From Methanobacteriota archaeon (lineage in GTDB: Archaea; Thermoplasmatota; Poseidoniia; Poseidoniales; Poseidoniaceae), in the NCBI GenBank assembly GCA_002728035.1, contig PBUZ01000071.1, forward strand, positions 1 through 18,255: a DNA stretch of 18,255 bases, written 5' to 3'. Shown piece by piece: positions 6,662 to 15,110 of this stretch (the first letter of the stretch is position 1; each line of letters opens with the position of its first letter). Made by a program: the position numbers and the translations under genes. The notes beneath the pieces were generated by a model, which searched no databases, had not been told where the DNA came from, and saw only the letters and a program-made list of their open reading frames with translations.

Positions 6662-6710
6662 CCCTTTCCAAGCGATTGCATTCAAATGCAACCCTGCCTT
6701 GGCATTGGCC

Positions 6711-7859
6711 ATGCGCATGTTCAGCGACCGGGCTCTCGCCATTCAACCAACAGGCGTACGCAAGATGTTTGACCTCGCTGGTGATGATGTCATTTCCTTC
6801 GGTTTGGGTGAGCCGGATTTTCAGCCGCCCAAACTGGCCATTGAGGCCTTCCACCAAGCCATGTTGGACGGGCGCAACGAGTACACGACCACTGCGGGTT
6901 TGCCGGCACTGCGCAAGAAAATTGCTGAGTCATGGTCGGCTTACCAGGGTGGGATGAACGAAGACAACGTGTGCATGACGATGTCGGGCACCAACGCCTT
7001 GCTTAACCTCTTCATGACGGTGGTGAATCCCGGAGACAACATCCTTCTGCCCGAACCCTACTTTCCTCTTTATGGGCCAGATGCGACCTTGGTTGGCGGT
7101 GAATCAAAGTACTATCCCTGCCTGTTTGAAAATGAATTTATTCCCCAAATCGAGGACTTGGAGGCGTTGGTCGATGCGAACACTGTGGCCATCCTCTACA
7201 ACTTTCCAAGCAATCCCACTGGGGGAACCCTCAACATCGAGCAACGAGATGCCCTGCTCGCTTTTGCAAAGAAGCACGACCTGTGGATCATCTCTGACGA
7301 AGTCTACGACCGCATCGTGTTCGAAGGCCAACACGTCTCGTTCATGGGGACGGGCTACGAGAAACTCATGGTGGTCAATTCCTTCTCCAAAACCTTCGCC
7401 ATGACTGGTTGGCGAATCGGTTACATCATTTCGACAAATTTGGAAGCGATGAAACAAGTCATCAAGATTCAATATTACATTTCAGCCTGCTCGAACGACG
7501 CCATGCAATATGCTGTGCTCGAAGCGATGGAGCGCGCCAACGACTATCCCGACATGATGGCCAACGAATTCCAAAAGCGTTGCAACCTCATCGTCGACCG
7601 TCTCAACGCCATGCCCGGCGTCCAATGCCATCGACCGAAAGGCGCCATCTATGTCTTCCCCAAGGTGGAGGTTGAGGGCATGACCTCCGAGGAAGTGGCA
7701 CTTGAATTGCTCAAAGACGGCGTGTTGTGCTCTCCAGGAAGCGCCTTCGGCCCCTCTGGCGAAGGCCACCTCCGCTTTGCCTACACCATCAGTCAGGAAG
7801 ACATCGCTCGAGGCATGGACAAGGTCGAGGCCACGCTCCATCGATTGCAACAAGGATGA
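6711..7859 (+). CDS. Class I/II PLP-dependent aminotransferase (aspartate/aromatic type)
   Basis: 382 residues from ATG 6711, close to the usual family length. The same frame is open further upstream, but that part lies over the protease gene and lacks family features, while GVRKMFDLAG and FGLGEPDFQPP are typical of the true N-terminus. The cofactor lysine is K227 in NSFSKTFAMTGWRIGY. NFPSNPTGG (164-172) and SDEVYDR (195-201) are the PLP-binding segments, and R355 in GHLRF should bind the substrate carboxylate. It transfers an amino group from an L-amino acid (aspartate, alanine or an aromatic one) to 2-oxoglutarate; exact specificity cannot be read from sequence. A second Met (6717) is a possible start. 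The gene lies 49 bp after the protease, and its stop overlaps the SD of the next gene. Confidence 0.92.
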   Translation: MRMFSDRALAIQPTGVRKMFDLAGDDVISFGLGEPDFQPPKLAIEAFHQAMLDGRNEYTTTAGLPALRKKIAESWSAYQGGMNEDNVCMTMSGTNALLNLFMTVVNPGDNILLPEPYFPLYGPDATLVGGESKYYPCLFENEFIPQIEDLEALVDANTVAILYNFPSNPTGGTLNIEQRDALLAFAKKHDLWIISDEVYDRIVFEGQHVSFMGTGYEKLMVVNSFSKTFAMTGWRIGYIISTNLEAMKQVIKIQYYISACSNDAMQYAVLEAMERANDYPDMMANEFQKRCNLIVDRLNAMPGVQCHRPKGAIYVFPKVEVEGMTSEEVALELLKDGVLCSPGSAFGPSGEGHLRFAYTISQEDIARGMDKVEATLHRLQQG

Positions 7860-7868
7860 GGGGCGCTC

Positions 7869-8471
7869 ATGGGCTTGGTTGGAACCATCGGAATGGTCTC
7901 GTTCGGGGCCCTTATTGGGCATGTCGGACCTCGTCTTCCGACCCTTTTGCTGACCCGTGGGCGCGGCTTCAATGTTCACTTCAGTGAGCACCCAGAGCCG
8001 GTGGCCTTGTCGCCTCACTTGACGCAACGTATTCTGCATCTTCGTGCGTTCTACTGGCTGAGTTTTGTGCTGGCTGCCGTGGTCCTTGCGTTTGGTGCCG
8101 TGAGCCTTCGTTGGGGGTCTGCAACCTTTGGCTTCGGTCTTTGGTTGTCATCGTCTTGGCTCATCCTGTCCCGCTTGCAACAGGTCTTGGCGGGACGCCC
8201 CGCACCGTGGACGTACGAAATGGCGGTGACGCTGCAGAACATCATGGACCAAGGTCGCACAGAGGCTGCTTGTTGTCATCACCCGGCTCCCGCGTGGGGT
8301 TTGCAGGCCATTGTTTGCAGCGCCTGTGGGGCTGTCCTTTCTCGCGAACCCCGTCCGGATCTTGGTCGTCCACGCAAAGATGGGCGCATACGGGGGATGC
8401 TTCGCTTGCTCATCACCGATGGTTACCCGTTTGCGGAACCTCTGCCCTCACCCGTCAGCGAGGAAGAATAG
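7869..8471 (+). CDS. Hypothetical membrane protein with C-terminal Cys/His cluster
   Basis: A 200-residue protein of no recognised family. Two adjacent membrane segments lie at about 61-80 and 86-104. Residues 1-30 are also hydrophobic and may be membrane-associated. The cytoplasmic C-terminal part has CCHH (135-138) and CSAC (150-153), a spacing compatible with a small zinc ribbon, then a basic stretch and an acidic tail. The SD GAGGGG (7858-7863) overlaps the stop of the aminotransferase gene with a 5-base spacer to ATG 7869, so the two are co-translated. Whether it relates functionally to the aminotransferase is unknown. A hairpin follows its stop codon. Confidence 0.65.
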   Translation: MGLVGTIGMVSFGALIGHVGPRLPTLLLTRGRGFNVHFSEHPEPVALSPHLTQRILHLRAFYWLSFVLAAVVLAFGAVSLRWGSATFGFGLWLSSSWLILSRLQQVLAGRPAPWTYEMAVTLQNIMDQGRTEAACCHHPAPAWGLQAIVCSACGAVLSREPRPDLGRPRKDGRIRGMLRLLITDGYPFAEPLPSPVSEEE

Positions 8472-8472
8472 C

Positions 8473-8494
8473 CTCTGAACGCGTTCGTTCAGGG
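8473..8494 (+). terminator. Strong hairpin after the 200-aa gene
   Basis: CTGAACG (8475-8481) pairs perfectly with CGTTCAG (8486-8492) around the tetraloop CGTT. A T-G and a C-G pair (8474/8493, 8473/8494) extend the stem to 9 bp. It begins two bases after the TAG at 8469-8471. No T run follows, so it may protect or process the 3' end rather than terminate transcription. Confidence 0.4.
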
Positions 8495-8523
8495 CAACCT
8501 TTGAGAAAAGCACCTCATGGCTC

Positions 8524-9786
8524 GTGGTTATGGAGGGCCGCCCCACCGTTGGGTCACTGATTGCACGGCTGGGTTTAACCGGCCAGTTGCTGGGTCAAAT
8601 CTTCCTTACGCCGATGGCTGCCTTTTCGTTGACCTACCTGCTCGTTTTTTCTGCCAAGGGAGGTGATTTCCGCCTCAGTATCGAGATGGATATGGTGCCG
8701 TGGATCGGTATGGCATCCCTGTTTTACGGCATGCTCGCCCTGACCCTGGCCCTTGGCATGGGGGGATTCATGCCCATGCGGGTAATCGAAGCAGGAGGTT
8801 GGCGTCTTGCGCTTGGCTTGACCCGCCACAAGGGAAGCTCCGTGCATCGCTACGAAGCACGCCGACGCTACGCTTCTTCCGCCCACGGACGGCTCTCGCT
8901 TTTGGTCCACGAGCGGTTTGCTGCAGGTCATGCACTTTGGACCACTCGCGGCTCTTTGGTGTTGCTCGCCATACCGTTCCAAGTGCTGCTCGCCACCATC
9001 CCGCTTGCCCTTGTGCTGATGTTTCCGGAGGGTGTTGTCCATCAAAATCGTCAATTGGAACTGGCGTTGCTTCTGTATTGCATTTGTCTGTTCGCCTCCA
9101 TTCATCTGTTTCCCCGATTCGCCAGACGTTACATCACCATTGCTTCGCTCGGGAGGAAATTTCTCGGGAACACCTTGCGCATCTCTTGGGCTTTCCCCGT
9201 TTTCCTTCTCTGGTCCATGGGGCAATTGTCCTCCTACGTTGTTCAACGCATGCTCGGAGAAGATATCGCACTGAACATCGCGTTTGAAAAGCAACTCTTT
9301 GAATCGCTCATTTCAGCGGGCTCCACTCCCGAGACCTCCTTTCTCAACCTGCTGACGGCACTGGCGGTGATGCCCATGGCGGCGTTTACGACGTTGGCTG
9401 TTTTGGGAGGCGGCGCCGGAGAGCCACCCTCCTGGATGCGCCCGGGCTCTGGTGGCGGCTCATCGGACGATACAGAGGAACAATTGGACCAACTCTCCTC
9501 GAGTTTGGACCAACTCGCCGCTGAGGTCGTCGATGCAAAGAACGCCGCACCACCGCCAACACAGCATACGCCCGCCGTGATTCAACACGTGGTGGTGCCC
9601 GTGGCCACACCGCAGGTCCAGCCTTACGATGCAATGGTTCAGGACACCTCTTCGATGGTGGATGATTTGGATTTTGATCGCCTTCGCCTTGAAGACATCG
9701 AGGCTCCTTCATCAGCATCAACGCCTCAACCATCGCACAACGAACGGGTCATCCGAGGGTTTGACCTCGGAGAAGAGGAGACCTGA
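8524..9786 (+). CDS. Six-span membrane protein with long cytoplasmic tail, unrecognised
   Basis: 420 residues from GTG 8524; ATG 8530 (residue 3) is an equally good start, and no Shine-Dalgarno is evident for either. Predicted membrane segments lie at about 24-43, 57-80, 143-166, 178-196, 221-240 and 272-295. Residues 83-140 between spans 2 and 3 are rich in Arg and His and so probably cytoplasmic. Residues 297-420 are a low-complexity tail: Gly/Ser/Pro linker, a short heptad stretch (EEQLDQLSSSLDQLAAEV), Pro/Gln/Thr-rich segments and acidic motifs. I do not recognise the family; no transporter, protease or insertase signature is visible. It sits between the small zinc-ribbon membrane protein and the giant surface protein, so a role in the cell envelope is a reasonable guess only. 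Confidence 0.65.
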   Translation: MVMEGRPTVGSLIARLGLTGQLLGQIFLTPMAAFSLTYLLVFSAKGGDFRLSIEMDMVPWIGMASLFYGMLALTLALGMGGFMPMRVIEAGGWRLALGLTRHKGSSVHRYEARRRYASSAHGRLSLLVHERFAAGHALWTTRGSLVLLAIPFQVLLATIPLALVLMFPEGVVHQNRQLELALLLYCICLFASIHLFPRFARRYITIASLGRKFLGNTLRISWAFPVFLLWSMGQLSSYVVQRMLGEDIALNIAFEKQLFESLISAGSTPETSFLNLLTALAVMPMAAFTTLAVLGGGAGEPPSWMRPGSGGGSSDDTEEQLDQLSSSLDQLAAEVVDAKNAAPPPTQHTPAVIQHVVVPVATPQVQPYDAMVQDTSSMVDDLDFDRLRLEDIEAPSSASTPQPSHNERVIRGFDLGEEET

Positions 9787-9854
9787 AATCCGAACCACAA
9801 CGGCGAACCATGGGAAGGCGACCTTCTTATGCTCCATCCTGTTGGAGGTGTTTG

Positions 9855-12800
9855 ATGATGACCATGCGCCGTTTGATGCCTTTCACCATTGTCATGCTGC
9901 TCTTGATGCAAACCGTAGCACTGAACCTCGTCACGCCCGCTCAAGCGGCGTCGGGCCGAGGTGGAACAAACGACGACTTCACCGTCAAGTTCATTTCCGT
10001 CGGTAACACTTCATCTCCTGCCGAGCAATGGGTGCAATCCGATGGTACCGTCATGGATTACATCTTCGTCGGGCAATCCATCGAGATCACCGTTTCCATC
10101 CAGCGCTACGGATCTTCTGCAATCCAGGAAGAAGCCCCCGTGAGTTTGGACATTGTTCACCCCATCGGCTTCGTGATGGAATCCTACAGCTTCAACACGC
10201 CGCTCATGACCGGTGGCCAGACGTACAACCACAACCTTGTGTGGGCGCCCTCCGCTGCACATTCCATTCTCAACACCACCACCAACGACCTCTCTGGCGG
10301 GCTCATCTTGCGAGCTGCGGTAACGTTCAGCGGCGACGACAGAAACGAGAACGACCAGCGAGACGAGGCCGTTCCTGTGGCCGTGACAGCTGACTCCATG
10401 GAAGATTTCCAAGTCCCGGGTATTGGCTTCATCTCGGCAAAGTACCCAGCAGATGGGGGCGGCGCAACGGCTGCGGGCTCCTGGCAAACCGATGCAACAA
10501 GCAGCGCTGTTGGGTCGAAGCACTGGCGTCATTCCGCACCGGGTAGCAACTACCCCTCAAGCGCTGAAGCCACCCGTTTGGTCTACAGCCGTACCGCAGG
10601 CCAAGGTGGCCAGTGTGACACCGATTCACTCGACGGCGAAATGTCCCAGATCTACCAAGTCTACTTGTGCAGGATTCTGTTCTATTCCAATGATTTTGTC
10701 TCGAGCCAGTTTCACCTCCAAGCCTGGGGAAGCATGGCGGCCGGCGACAGCGTCTCCATGGAATTGTGGCGCGGTTCAGGAAACATCGACGACCCATTTG
10801 AGTCCATTTCGTGGGACATCAGTCAAGGAAACCCAAGCGCTGCACCAGGTCAGTGGACCAACCTTTCTTGGGACCCGCAAGAGACATGGGAACAAATCCC
10901 TGATTTGGCCAATCCCGAGGTCTTCCTCGGTGGGAACTCCTATGCATTCAGCATCCTCTTTACTTCGGACAGCAGTGTTGCCAGCGAAGGGTTCCACGTC
11001 GACGACTTCGTTCACTTCGGTGTGAGCCGAGTCACCGATTACACGGTTGACATGCAGTGCGATAATCCGCTGAACGGTTACACCGTCGCACCCAACCAAA
11101 TGGCATCTCTTTACTGTACGCTCACCAACAACGGCTACGCACCCGCAACCATTCGATTGCAAACAAACGTGACCAACGATTCGTGGATGGCCCCTTACCC
11201 CATCATCCGGATGGACATTGAAGGAAGCAACAATCACGGAACCAATGTTGTCATGCCGCCCATCGGAGCGGGGAAGACCATTGAATTCTGGGGCAACCTC
11301 ACGGTTCCTGCAGGTTCAGATGTTCAACAACAAACTTGGAATCTTTGGCTCGAGGATGCCAGCAGCGCTCAAGCCGGCGAGAAAGCACGGTTGACCATGG
11401 ATTTGGGTGTCAGTGAACAATTTAGCGTCGCCTTGACCTCAACCGTCTCCCTGATCTCAGCCGTGATTGAACCCGGTGAATCGGGTTTGGTGGATTTCCG
11501 ATTGCAGAACACGGGTAACCGTGACGCATCGTTCAACCTCTTAACCTCGTTCTCCGATGATGGCGGATGGACCGGTGTCGTGCAAAATGAAACGGGCGTC
11601 ATCAAACAGAACCCCATAGCGCTGAGCAAAGGCGAACGCGTGGACCTTGTCCTCAACCTCACGGCGCCAGACGACGCCTCCCCTGCCTTGGGAACGGACA
11701 GCAACCCGTATGTCAATTGGAACCTTCGAGCCTCGTGCCCATCGTGCAGCACACAGCTCTTTGGAACCGATGTCCTTGTTCGAAACATCGAAGTTCCCGT
11801 CCTTCGCACGGTTGACCTTGTCAGCGAGGAAAACACCTTCTCCGGTGCAGCGAACGGTATTGGGAAAGCGATGTACCTCTCGCTGCTCAACCTCGGCAAC
11901 GATGACGAGCAATACAACTTGTCCATCGGGCAGAGCAACTGGCGCTTGGGTGCTTCGCTGACTGCGGACCAATCCCCTGTGTTGGATGCATGGGATGGCG
12001 AATCAACCGTTGTGCTTTCCTTGCCCATGCCGATTGGCTTGAGCCCTGGCTTTTACTCCGTGACCATCACCGCTACGAGTGTTGATGACGACATGGTCTA
12101 TGATTCGGTCGAGATCATCGTTGAGATTTTGGAGACCGCCGCCGTGTTCGTTTCCAACGAAGAAACCGGTCAATCCTACATTCCAGGAGACCTTCCGCAA
12201 ACCATGTCGTTTGAAGTTCGTAACGATGGAAACAGCTTGGACAGTTTCACCATGTCCCTCGAGACCCCGAACGGTATGGTGGCCGAGTTCACCAATCTCA
12301 TCAACGGAGACACACCCGATATTGAAGTCGGTTCAAGTTACAACGTCTCCGTCCAGTTCTCATTTATTGAAGGAACGGAAGGCGATTTGACCCTTCGAGT
12401 CATCGCCACCAGTGTCGCCGACACCTCCATCAGCGCTTCCGGTCAAGCCACCTACCTTGTCGGTTCGCAAAACTGGCTCCGTATCTTTGCCATTCAGCCT
12501 TTGGAAATCACTGAAGAGGGCGAGTATGAGGTCAATGTACGTGTCGTCAATCAATACACAACAGGGCAACGGGTGGTCATGGAACTCGATACCAGCGAAA
12601 GCAACTCTTGGTTCCAATCCTCCATCGCTCGTCTGGACAAGGATTTCACCCTCGGCATCGGCGAGACAAAAGAGATCACCATGACCGTTGATGTCACCGA
12701 AACGACATTGAAGAATCTTGCAAGCGATACCCTTACAGTGAACCTCACCGTTTGGGCTCGCTCTGAAACGGTCAGCGATGCAGCCAATCAAAAGGTCGAA

Positions 12801-13280
12801 GTGACACTTGTTCGCGCTGACGCCGGTGGTGATGAAAATGTGGAAGGCGCCGGTGCTGGCTTACCATTCGAAGAAATTGCACTCTGGTTGGTGTTCATCT
12901 TGGTACTCTTGGGCGGCGCGGCCGTCATCATGATGATTTTGCGAAGCGGAGAAGAGGAGGACGATGAATACGCCAATTGGGGTGAAGACGGTTACGAGGA
13001 CAGCCTCTCGGCAACCTACGGAGCAGTAGCGGCCGCCCCCACCGTTCCAATGAGTATGCCTACGCCAGAGACACCCGTCACTCCTGCACCTGAAGCAACG
13101 CCAACCATTGTTCAAAACATCACGTACAACATCAACGACAGTGCCATTTCAGGAGGCATTGCTGCATCAGGTGCGACCTCTGCTGGGCCTCCACTCCCAG
13201 AGGGTGGATTGCCTGCTGGATGGACGATGGAGCAGTGGAGCCACTACGGTCAGCAATGGTTGGACCAAAACCAACCTTGA
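9855..13280 (+). CDS. Giant surface protein: signal peptide, beta-sandwich repeats, C-terminal anchor
   Basis: 1141 residues from ATG 9855. The SD GGAGGT (9844-9849) sits just before the ATGs at 9855/9858, and the signal peptide (RRLMPFTIVMLLLMQTVALN, ending near AQAAS) starts here, which rules against the ATG at 9810. About residues 190-390 resemble a jelly-roll/concanavalin-type domain (HLQAWGSMAAGDSVSMELWR). Several CARDB/NEW3-like beta-sandwich repeats follow, each with a 'N-x-G-N' core such as VDFRLQNTGNRDASFNL and FEVRNDGNSLDSFTM. One membrane span lies at about 1007-1029 (ALWLVFILVLLGGAAVIMMI), then an acidic/Pro-rich cytoplasmic tail with NITYNINDSAISGG and a C-terminal GLPAGWTMEQWSHYG motif. 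It probably projects into the envelope as a structural or adhesion protein. Family identity is not resolved. Confidence 0.82.
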   Translation: MMTMRRLMPFTIVMLLLMQTVALNLVTPAQAASGRGGTNDDFTVKFISVGNTSSPAEQWVQSDGTVMDYIFVGQSIEITVSIQRYGSSAIQEEAPVSLDIVHPIGFVMESYSFNTPLMTGGQTYNHNLVWAPSAAHSILNTTTNDLSGGLILRAAVTFSGDDRNENDQRDEAVPVAVTADSMEDFQVPGIGFISAKYPADGGGATAAGSWQTDATSSAVGSKHWRHSAPGSNYPSSAEATRLVYSRTAGQGGQCDTDSLDGEMSQIYQVYLCRILFYSNDFVSSQFHLQAWGSMAAGDSVSMELWRGSGNIDDPFESISWDISQGNPSAAPGQWTNLSWDPQETWEQIPDLANPEVFLGGNSYAFSILFTSDSSVASEGFHVDDFVHFGVSRVTDYTVDMQCDNPLNGYTVAPNQMASLYCTLTNNGYAPATIRLQTNVTNDSWMAPYPIIRMDIEGSNNHGTNVVMPPIGAGKTIEFWGNLTVPAGSDVQQQTWNLWLEDASSAQAGEKARLTMDLGVSEQFSVALTSTVSLISAVIEPGESGLVDFRLQNTGNRDASFNLLTSFSDDGGWTGVVQNETGVIKQNPIALSKGERVDLVLNLTAPDDASPALGTDSNPYVNWNLRASCPSCSTQLFGTDVLVRNIEVPVLRTVDLVSEENTFSGAANGIGKAMYLSLLNLGNDDEQYNLSIGQSNWRLGASLTADQSPVLDAWDGESTVVLSLPMPIGLSPGFYSVTITATSVDDDMVYDSVEIIVEILETAAVFVSNEETGQSYIPGDLPQTMSFEVRNDGNSLDSFTMSLETPNGMVAEFTNLINGDTPDIEVGSSYNVSVQFSFIEGTEGDLTLRVIATSVADTSISASGQATYLVGSQNWLRIFAIQPLEITEEGEYEVNVRVVNQYTTGQRVVMELDTSESNSWFQSSIARLDKDFTLGIGETKEITMTVDVTETTLKNLASDTLTVNLTVWARSETVSDAANQKVEVTLVRADAGGDENVEGAGAGLPFEEIALWLVFILVLLGGAAVIMMILRSGEEEDDEYANWGEDGYEDSLSATYGAVAAAPTVPMSMPTPETPVTPAPEATPTIVQNITYNINDSAISGGIAASGATSAGPPLPEGGLPAGWTMEQWSHYGQQWLDQNQP

Positions 13281-13284
13281 GCCA

Positions 13285-13290
13285 TTTTTT
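13285..13290 (+). terminator. Oligo-T tract after the surface-protein gene
   Basis: Six consecutive T residues start four bases after the TGA at 13278-13280. Short oligo-T runs terminate archaeal RNA polymerase. No stem precedes it. It separates the surface-protein gene from the thermosome gene, which should therefore have its own promoter in the 78-bp gap; I saw no clear TATA box there. Confidence 0.4.
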
Positions 13291-13358
13291 CCTCACCATG
13301 AGCAAGCGTAGGGTTCAAGATGCACGCAACCTCGCCTTGAATGCCGGAGGGCATCATC

Positions 13359-14981
13359 ATGTATGGAAACGGACAGGCACCCATCTTCATTCTCAAAGAC
13401 GGAACGCAACGCACCCGTGGTCGAACCGCTCAATCCAACAACATCGCGGCAGCAAAAGCCGTCGCCGATGCGGTTCGTTCAACCCTCGGGCCCAAGGGCA
13501 TGGACAAGATGCTCGTTGATTCCATGGGTGACGTGGTCATCACCAACGATGGCGCGACCATCTTGAAAGAAATGGACATCGAGCATCCTGCTGCAAAGAT
13601 GATCATCGAAGTTGCCAAGACGCAAGAACAACATTGCTTCGACGGAACAACATCAGCGGTGATCCTCTCTGGAGAATTGCTCAAGCGAAGTGAGGATCTT
13701 ATCGAGCAAAACGTCCACCCAACCGTGATTTGCGAGGGCTTTCGACTCGCCGCAGAACGGGCGATTGGTTTGCTTGAGGGCCACGGTATTTCCACAGAGA
13801 ACGCCGATGCCGTGTTGCAAGAAGTTGCAAAGACGGCGTTGACCGGTAAATCTGCAGGTGCTGTCAAGTCGTTCATGGCCGACATTTGTGTTCGCGCCGT
13901 GAACGCCGTCGGGGTGGTCGAAGACGGTGAGCGTTTGGTCGACCTTTCCGATATCAAGGTCGAAAAAAGGCAAGGCGGTTCCATCAAGGATTCAACCCTC
14001 ATCGACGGTATCCTTCTCGACAAAGAGCGCGTTCATGCAGGTATGCCCCGAAGTGTAAGCGATGCGAACATTGCCTTGGTAAACTCGGCCATCGAGGTCA
14101 AGAAGACGGAAGTGGATGCAAAGATTCAGATCACCGACCCCAACCAGTTGGCTCTCTTCCTTGAAGAAGAGGAGAACTATATCCGAAACTTGGTCAACAC
14201 CATCGAAAAGGCCGGCGCAAACGTCCTGATCTGCCAGAAAGGAATCGATGAATTGGCACAACACTACCTTTCAAAGAAAGGCATTTTCGCCGTACGTCGT
14301 GCCAAAAAATCCGACATGGAAGCCTTGGCAAAGGCCACGGGGGGTTCCATCATCACCAACCTCGAAGACATGGGCAAGGATGACCTTGGCCACGCTGCCC
14401 GCGTTGAGGAGAAGAAAATTGGCGATTCGGACATGACATTCATCACCGGATGTCCCGAAGCAAAATCCGTTTCCGTGCTCCTGCGAGGCGGCACCGAACA
14501 CGTAGTGGATGAAATCCGCCGTGCCTTTGATGACGCCGTCGGTGTGGTTTCCGTAGCCTGGGAAGACGGGGCGGTCTTGACGGGAGGTGGAAGCGTTCTC
14601 GCAGCCCTCTCGCGTGATCTTCGCACCTACGCAGAAACGGTGGGTGGACGGGAACAAATGGCGATTGAAGCCTTTGCATCAGCGCTTGAGATCATCCCGC
14701 GCACGCTGGCAGAAAACGCAGGTTTGGACCCTGTGACCACGCTCATTGAGTTGCGCAAAGCCCACGCTGATGGCCAATCGCATGCGGGCATCAATGTCTA
14801 CGAGGGCGGCGTGGTTGACATGAAGGAGGGGAACGTTGTCGAACCTCTTCGCGTGGTCGAGCAAGCCATTCAGTCGGCGACTGAAACGGCCATCATGATT
14901 CTGCGCATTGACGATGTCATTTCCTCCAAGGGTGTTCCGATGGACGAAGGCATGGGCGACATGGGCGATTTCCACATGTGA
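13359..14981 (+). CDS. thsA: Thermosome subunit (group II chaperonin)
   Basis: 540 residues from ATG 13359, chosen because GGAGGG (13346-13351) sits 7 bases upstream as SD; the in-frame ATG at 13341 lies before that SD. The protein subunit forms double eight- or nine-fold rings that fold proteins with ATP and a built-in lid. Visible family motifs: the N-terminal [17 protein letters not shown], the ATP-binding [12 protein letters not shown] (41-52), ITNDGATIL (61-69), FDGTTSAV (94-101, containing catalytic-type Asp95), and GGGSVLAAL near the C-terminal equatorial half. The tail [14 protein letters not shown] is a short acidic version of the usual GGM-rich end. The residue before Asp95 is Phe, where nearly all group II chaperonins carry Gly (GDGTT). 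Only one subunit gene is in the window, so whether the ring is homo- or hetero-oligomeric cannot be said. Confidence 0.96.
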   Translation: MYGNGQAPIFILKDGTQRTRGRTAQSNNIAAAKAVADAVRSTLGPKGMDKMLVDSMGDVVITNDGATILKEMDIEHPAAKMIIEVAKTQEQHCFDGTTSAVILSGELLKRSEDLIEQNVHPTVICEGFRLAAERAIGLLEGHGISTENADAVLQEVAKTALTGKSAGAVKSFMADICVRAVNAVGVVEDGERLVDLSDIKVEKRQGGSIKDSTLIDGILLDKERVHAGMPRSVSDANIALVNSAIEVKKTEVDAKIQITDPNQLALFLEEEENYIRNLVNTIEKAGANVLICQKGIDELAQHYLSKKGIFAVRRAKKSDMEALAKATGGSIITNLEDMGKDDLGHAARVEEKKIGDSDMTFITGCPEAKSVSVLLRGGTEHVVDEIRRAFDDAVGVVSVAWEDGAVLTGGGSVLAALSRDLRTYAETVGGREQMAIEAFASALEIIPRTLAENAGLDPVTTLIELRKAHADGQSHAGINVYEGGVVDMKEGNVVEPLRVVEQAIQSATETAIMILRIDDVISSKGVPMDEGMGDMGDFHM

Positions 14982-15110
14982 TGAAGTGTGCAAAAAGCGC
15001 ATGAAAAACGAACCACGGAAGCCCCGTTTGCTTATGGAGCAATAATAACCTTCAAAGGCCACTCAAGGCTGGCAAAGATTGCCCACAGAGCGTGAGCAAG
15101 AGGTCATCCC

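Noticed and set aside
6483..6710. N-terminal extension of the aminotransferase
   Set aside because: It overlaps the protease gene out of frame, has no family features, and would add 76 residues to a protein already of normal length from 6711.
9810..9854. Earlier start for the giant surface protein
   Set aside because: It would put a 15-residue Cys/Trp-containing leader before the signal peptide; SD GGAGGT directly precedes the later ATG pair at 9855/9858.
13341..13358. Earlier ATG for the thermosome
   Set aside because: The only good SD (13346-13351) lies downstream of it and fits the ATG at 13359.
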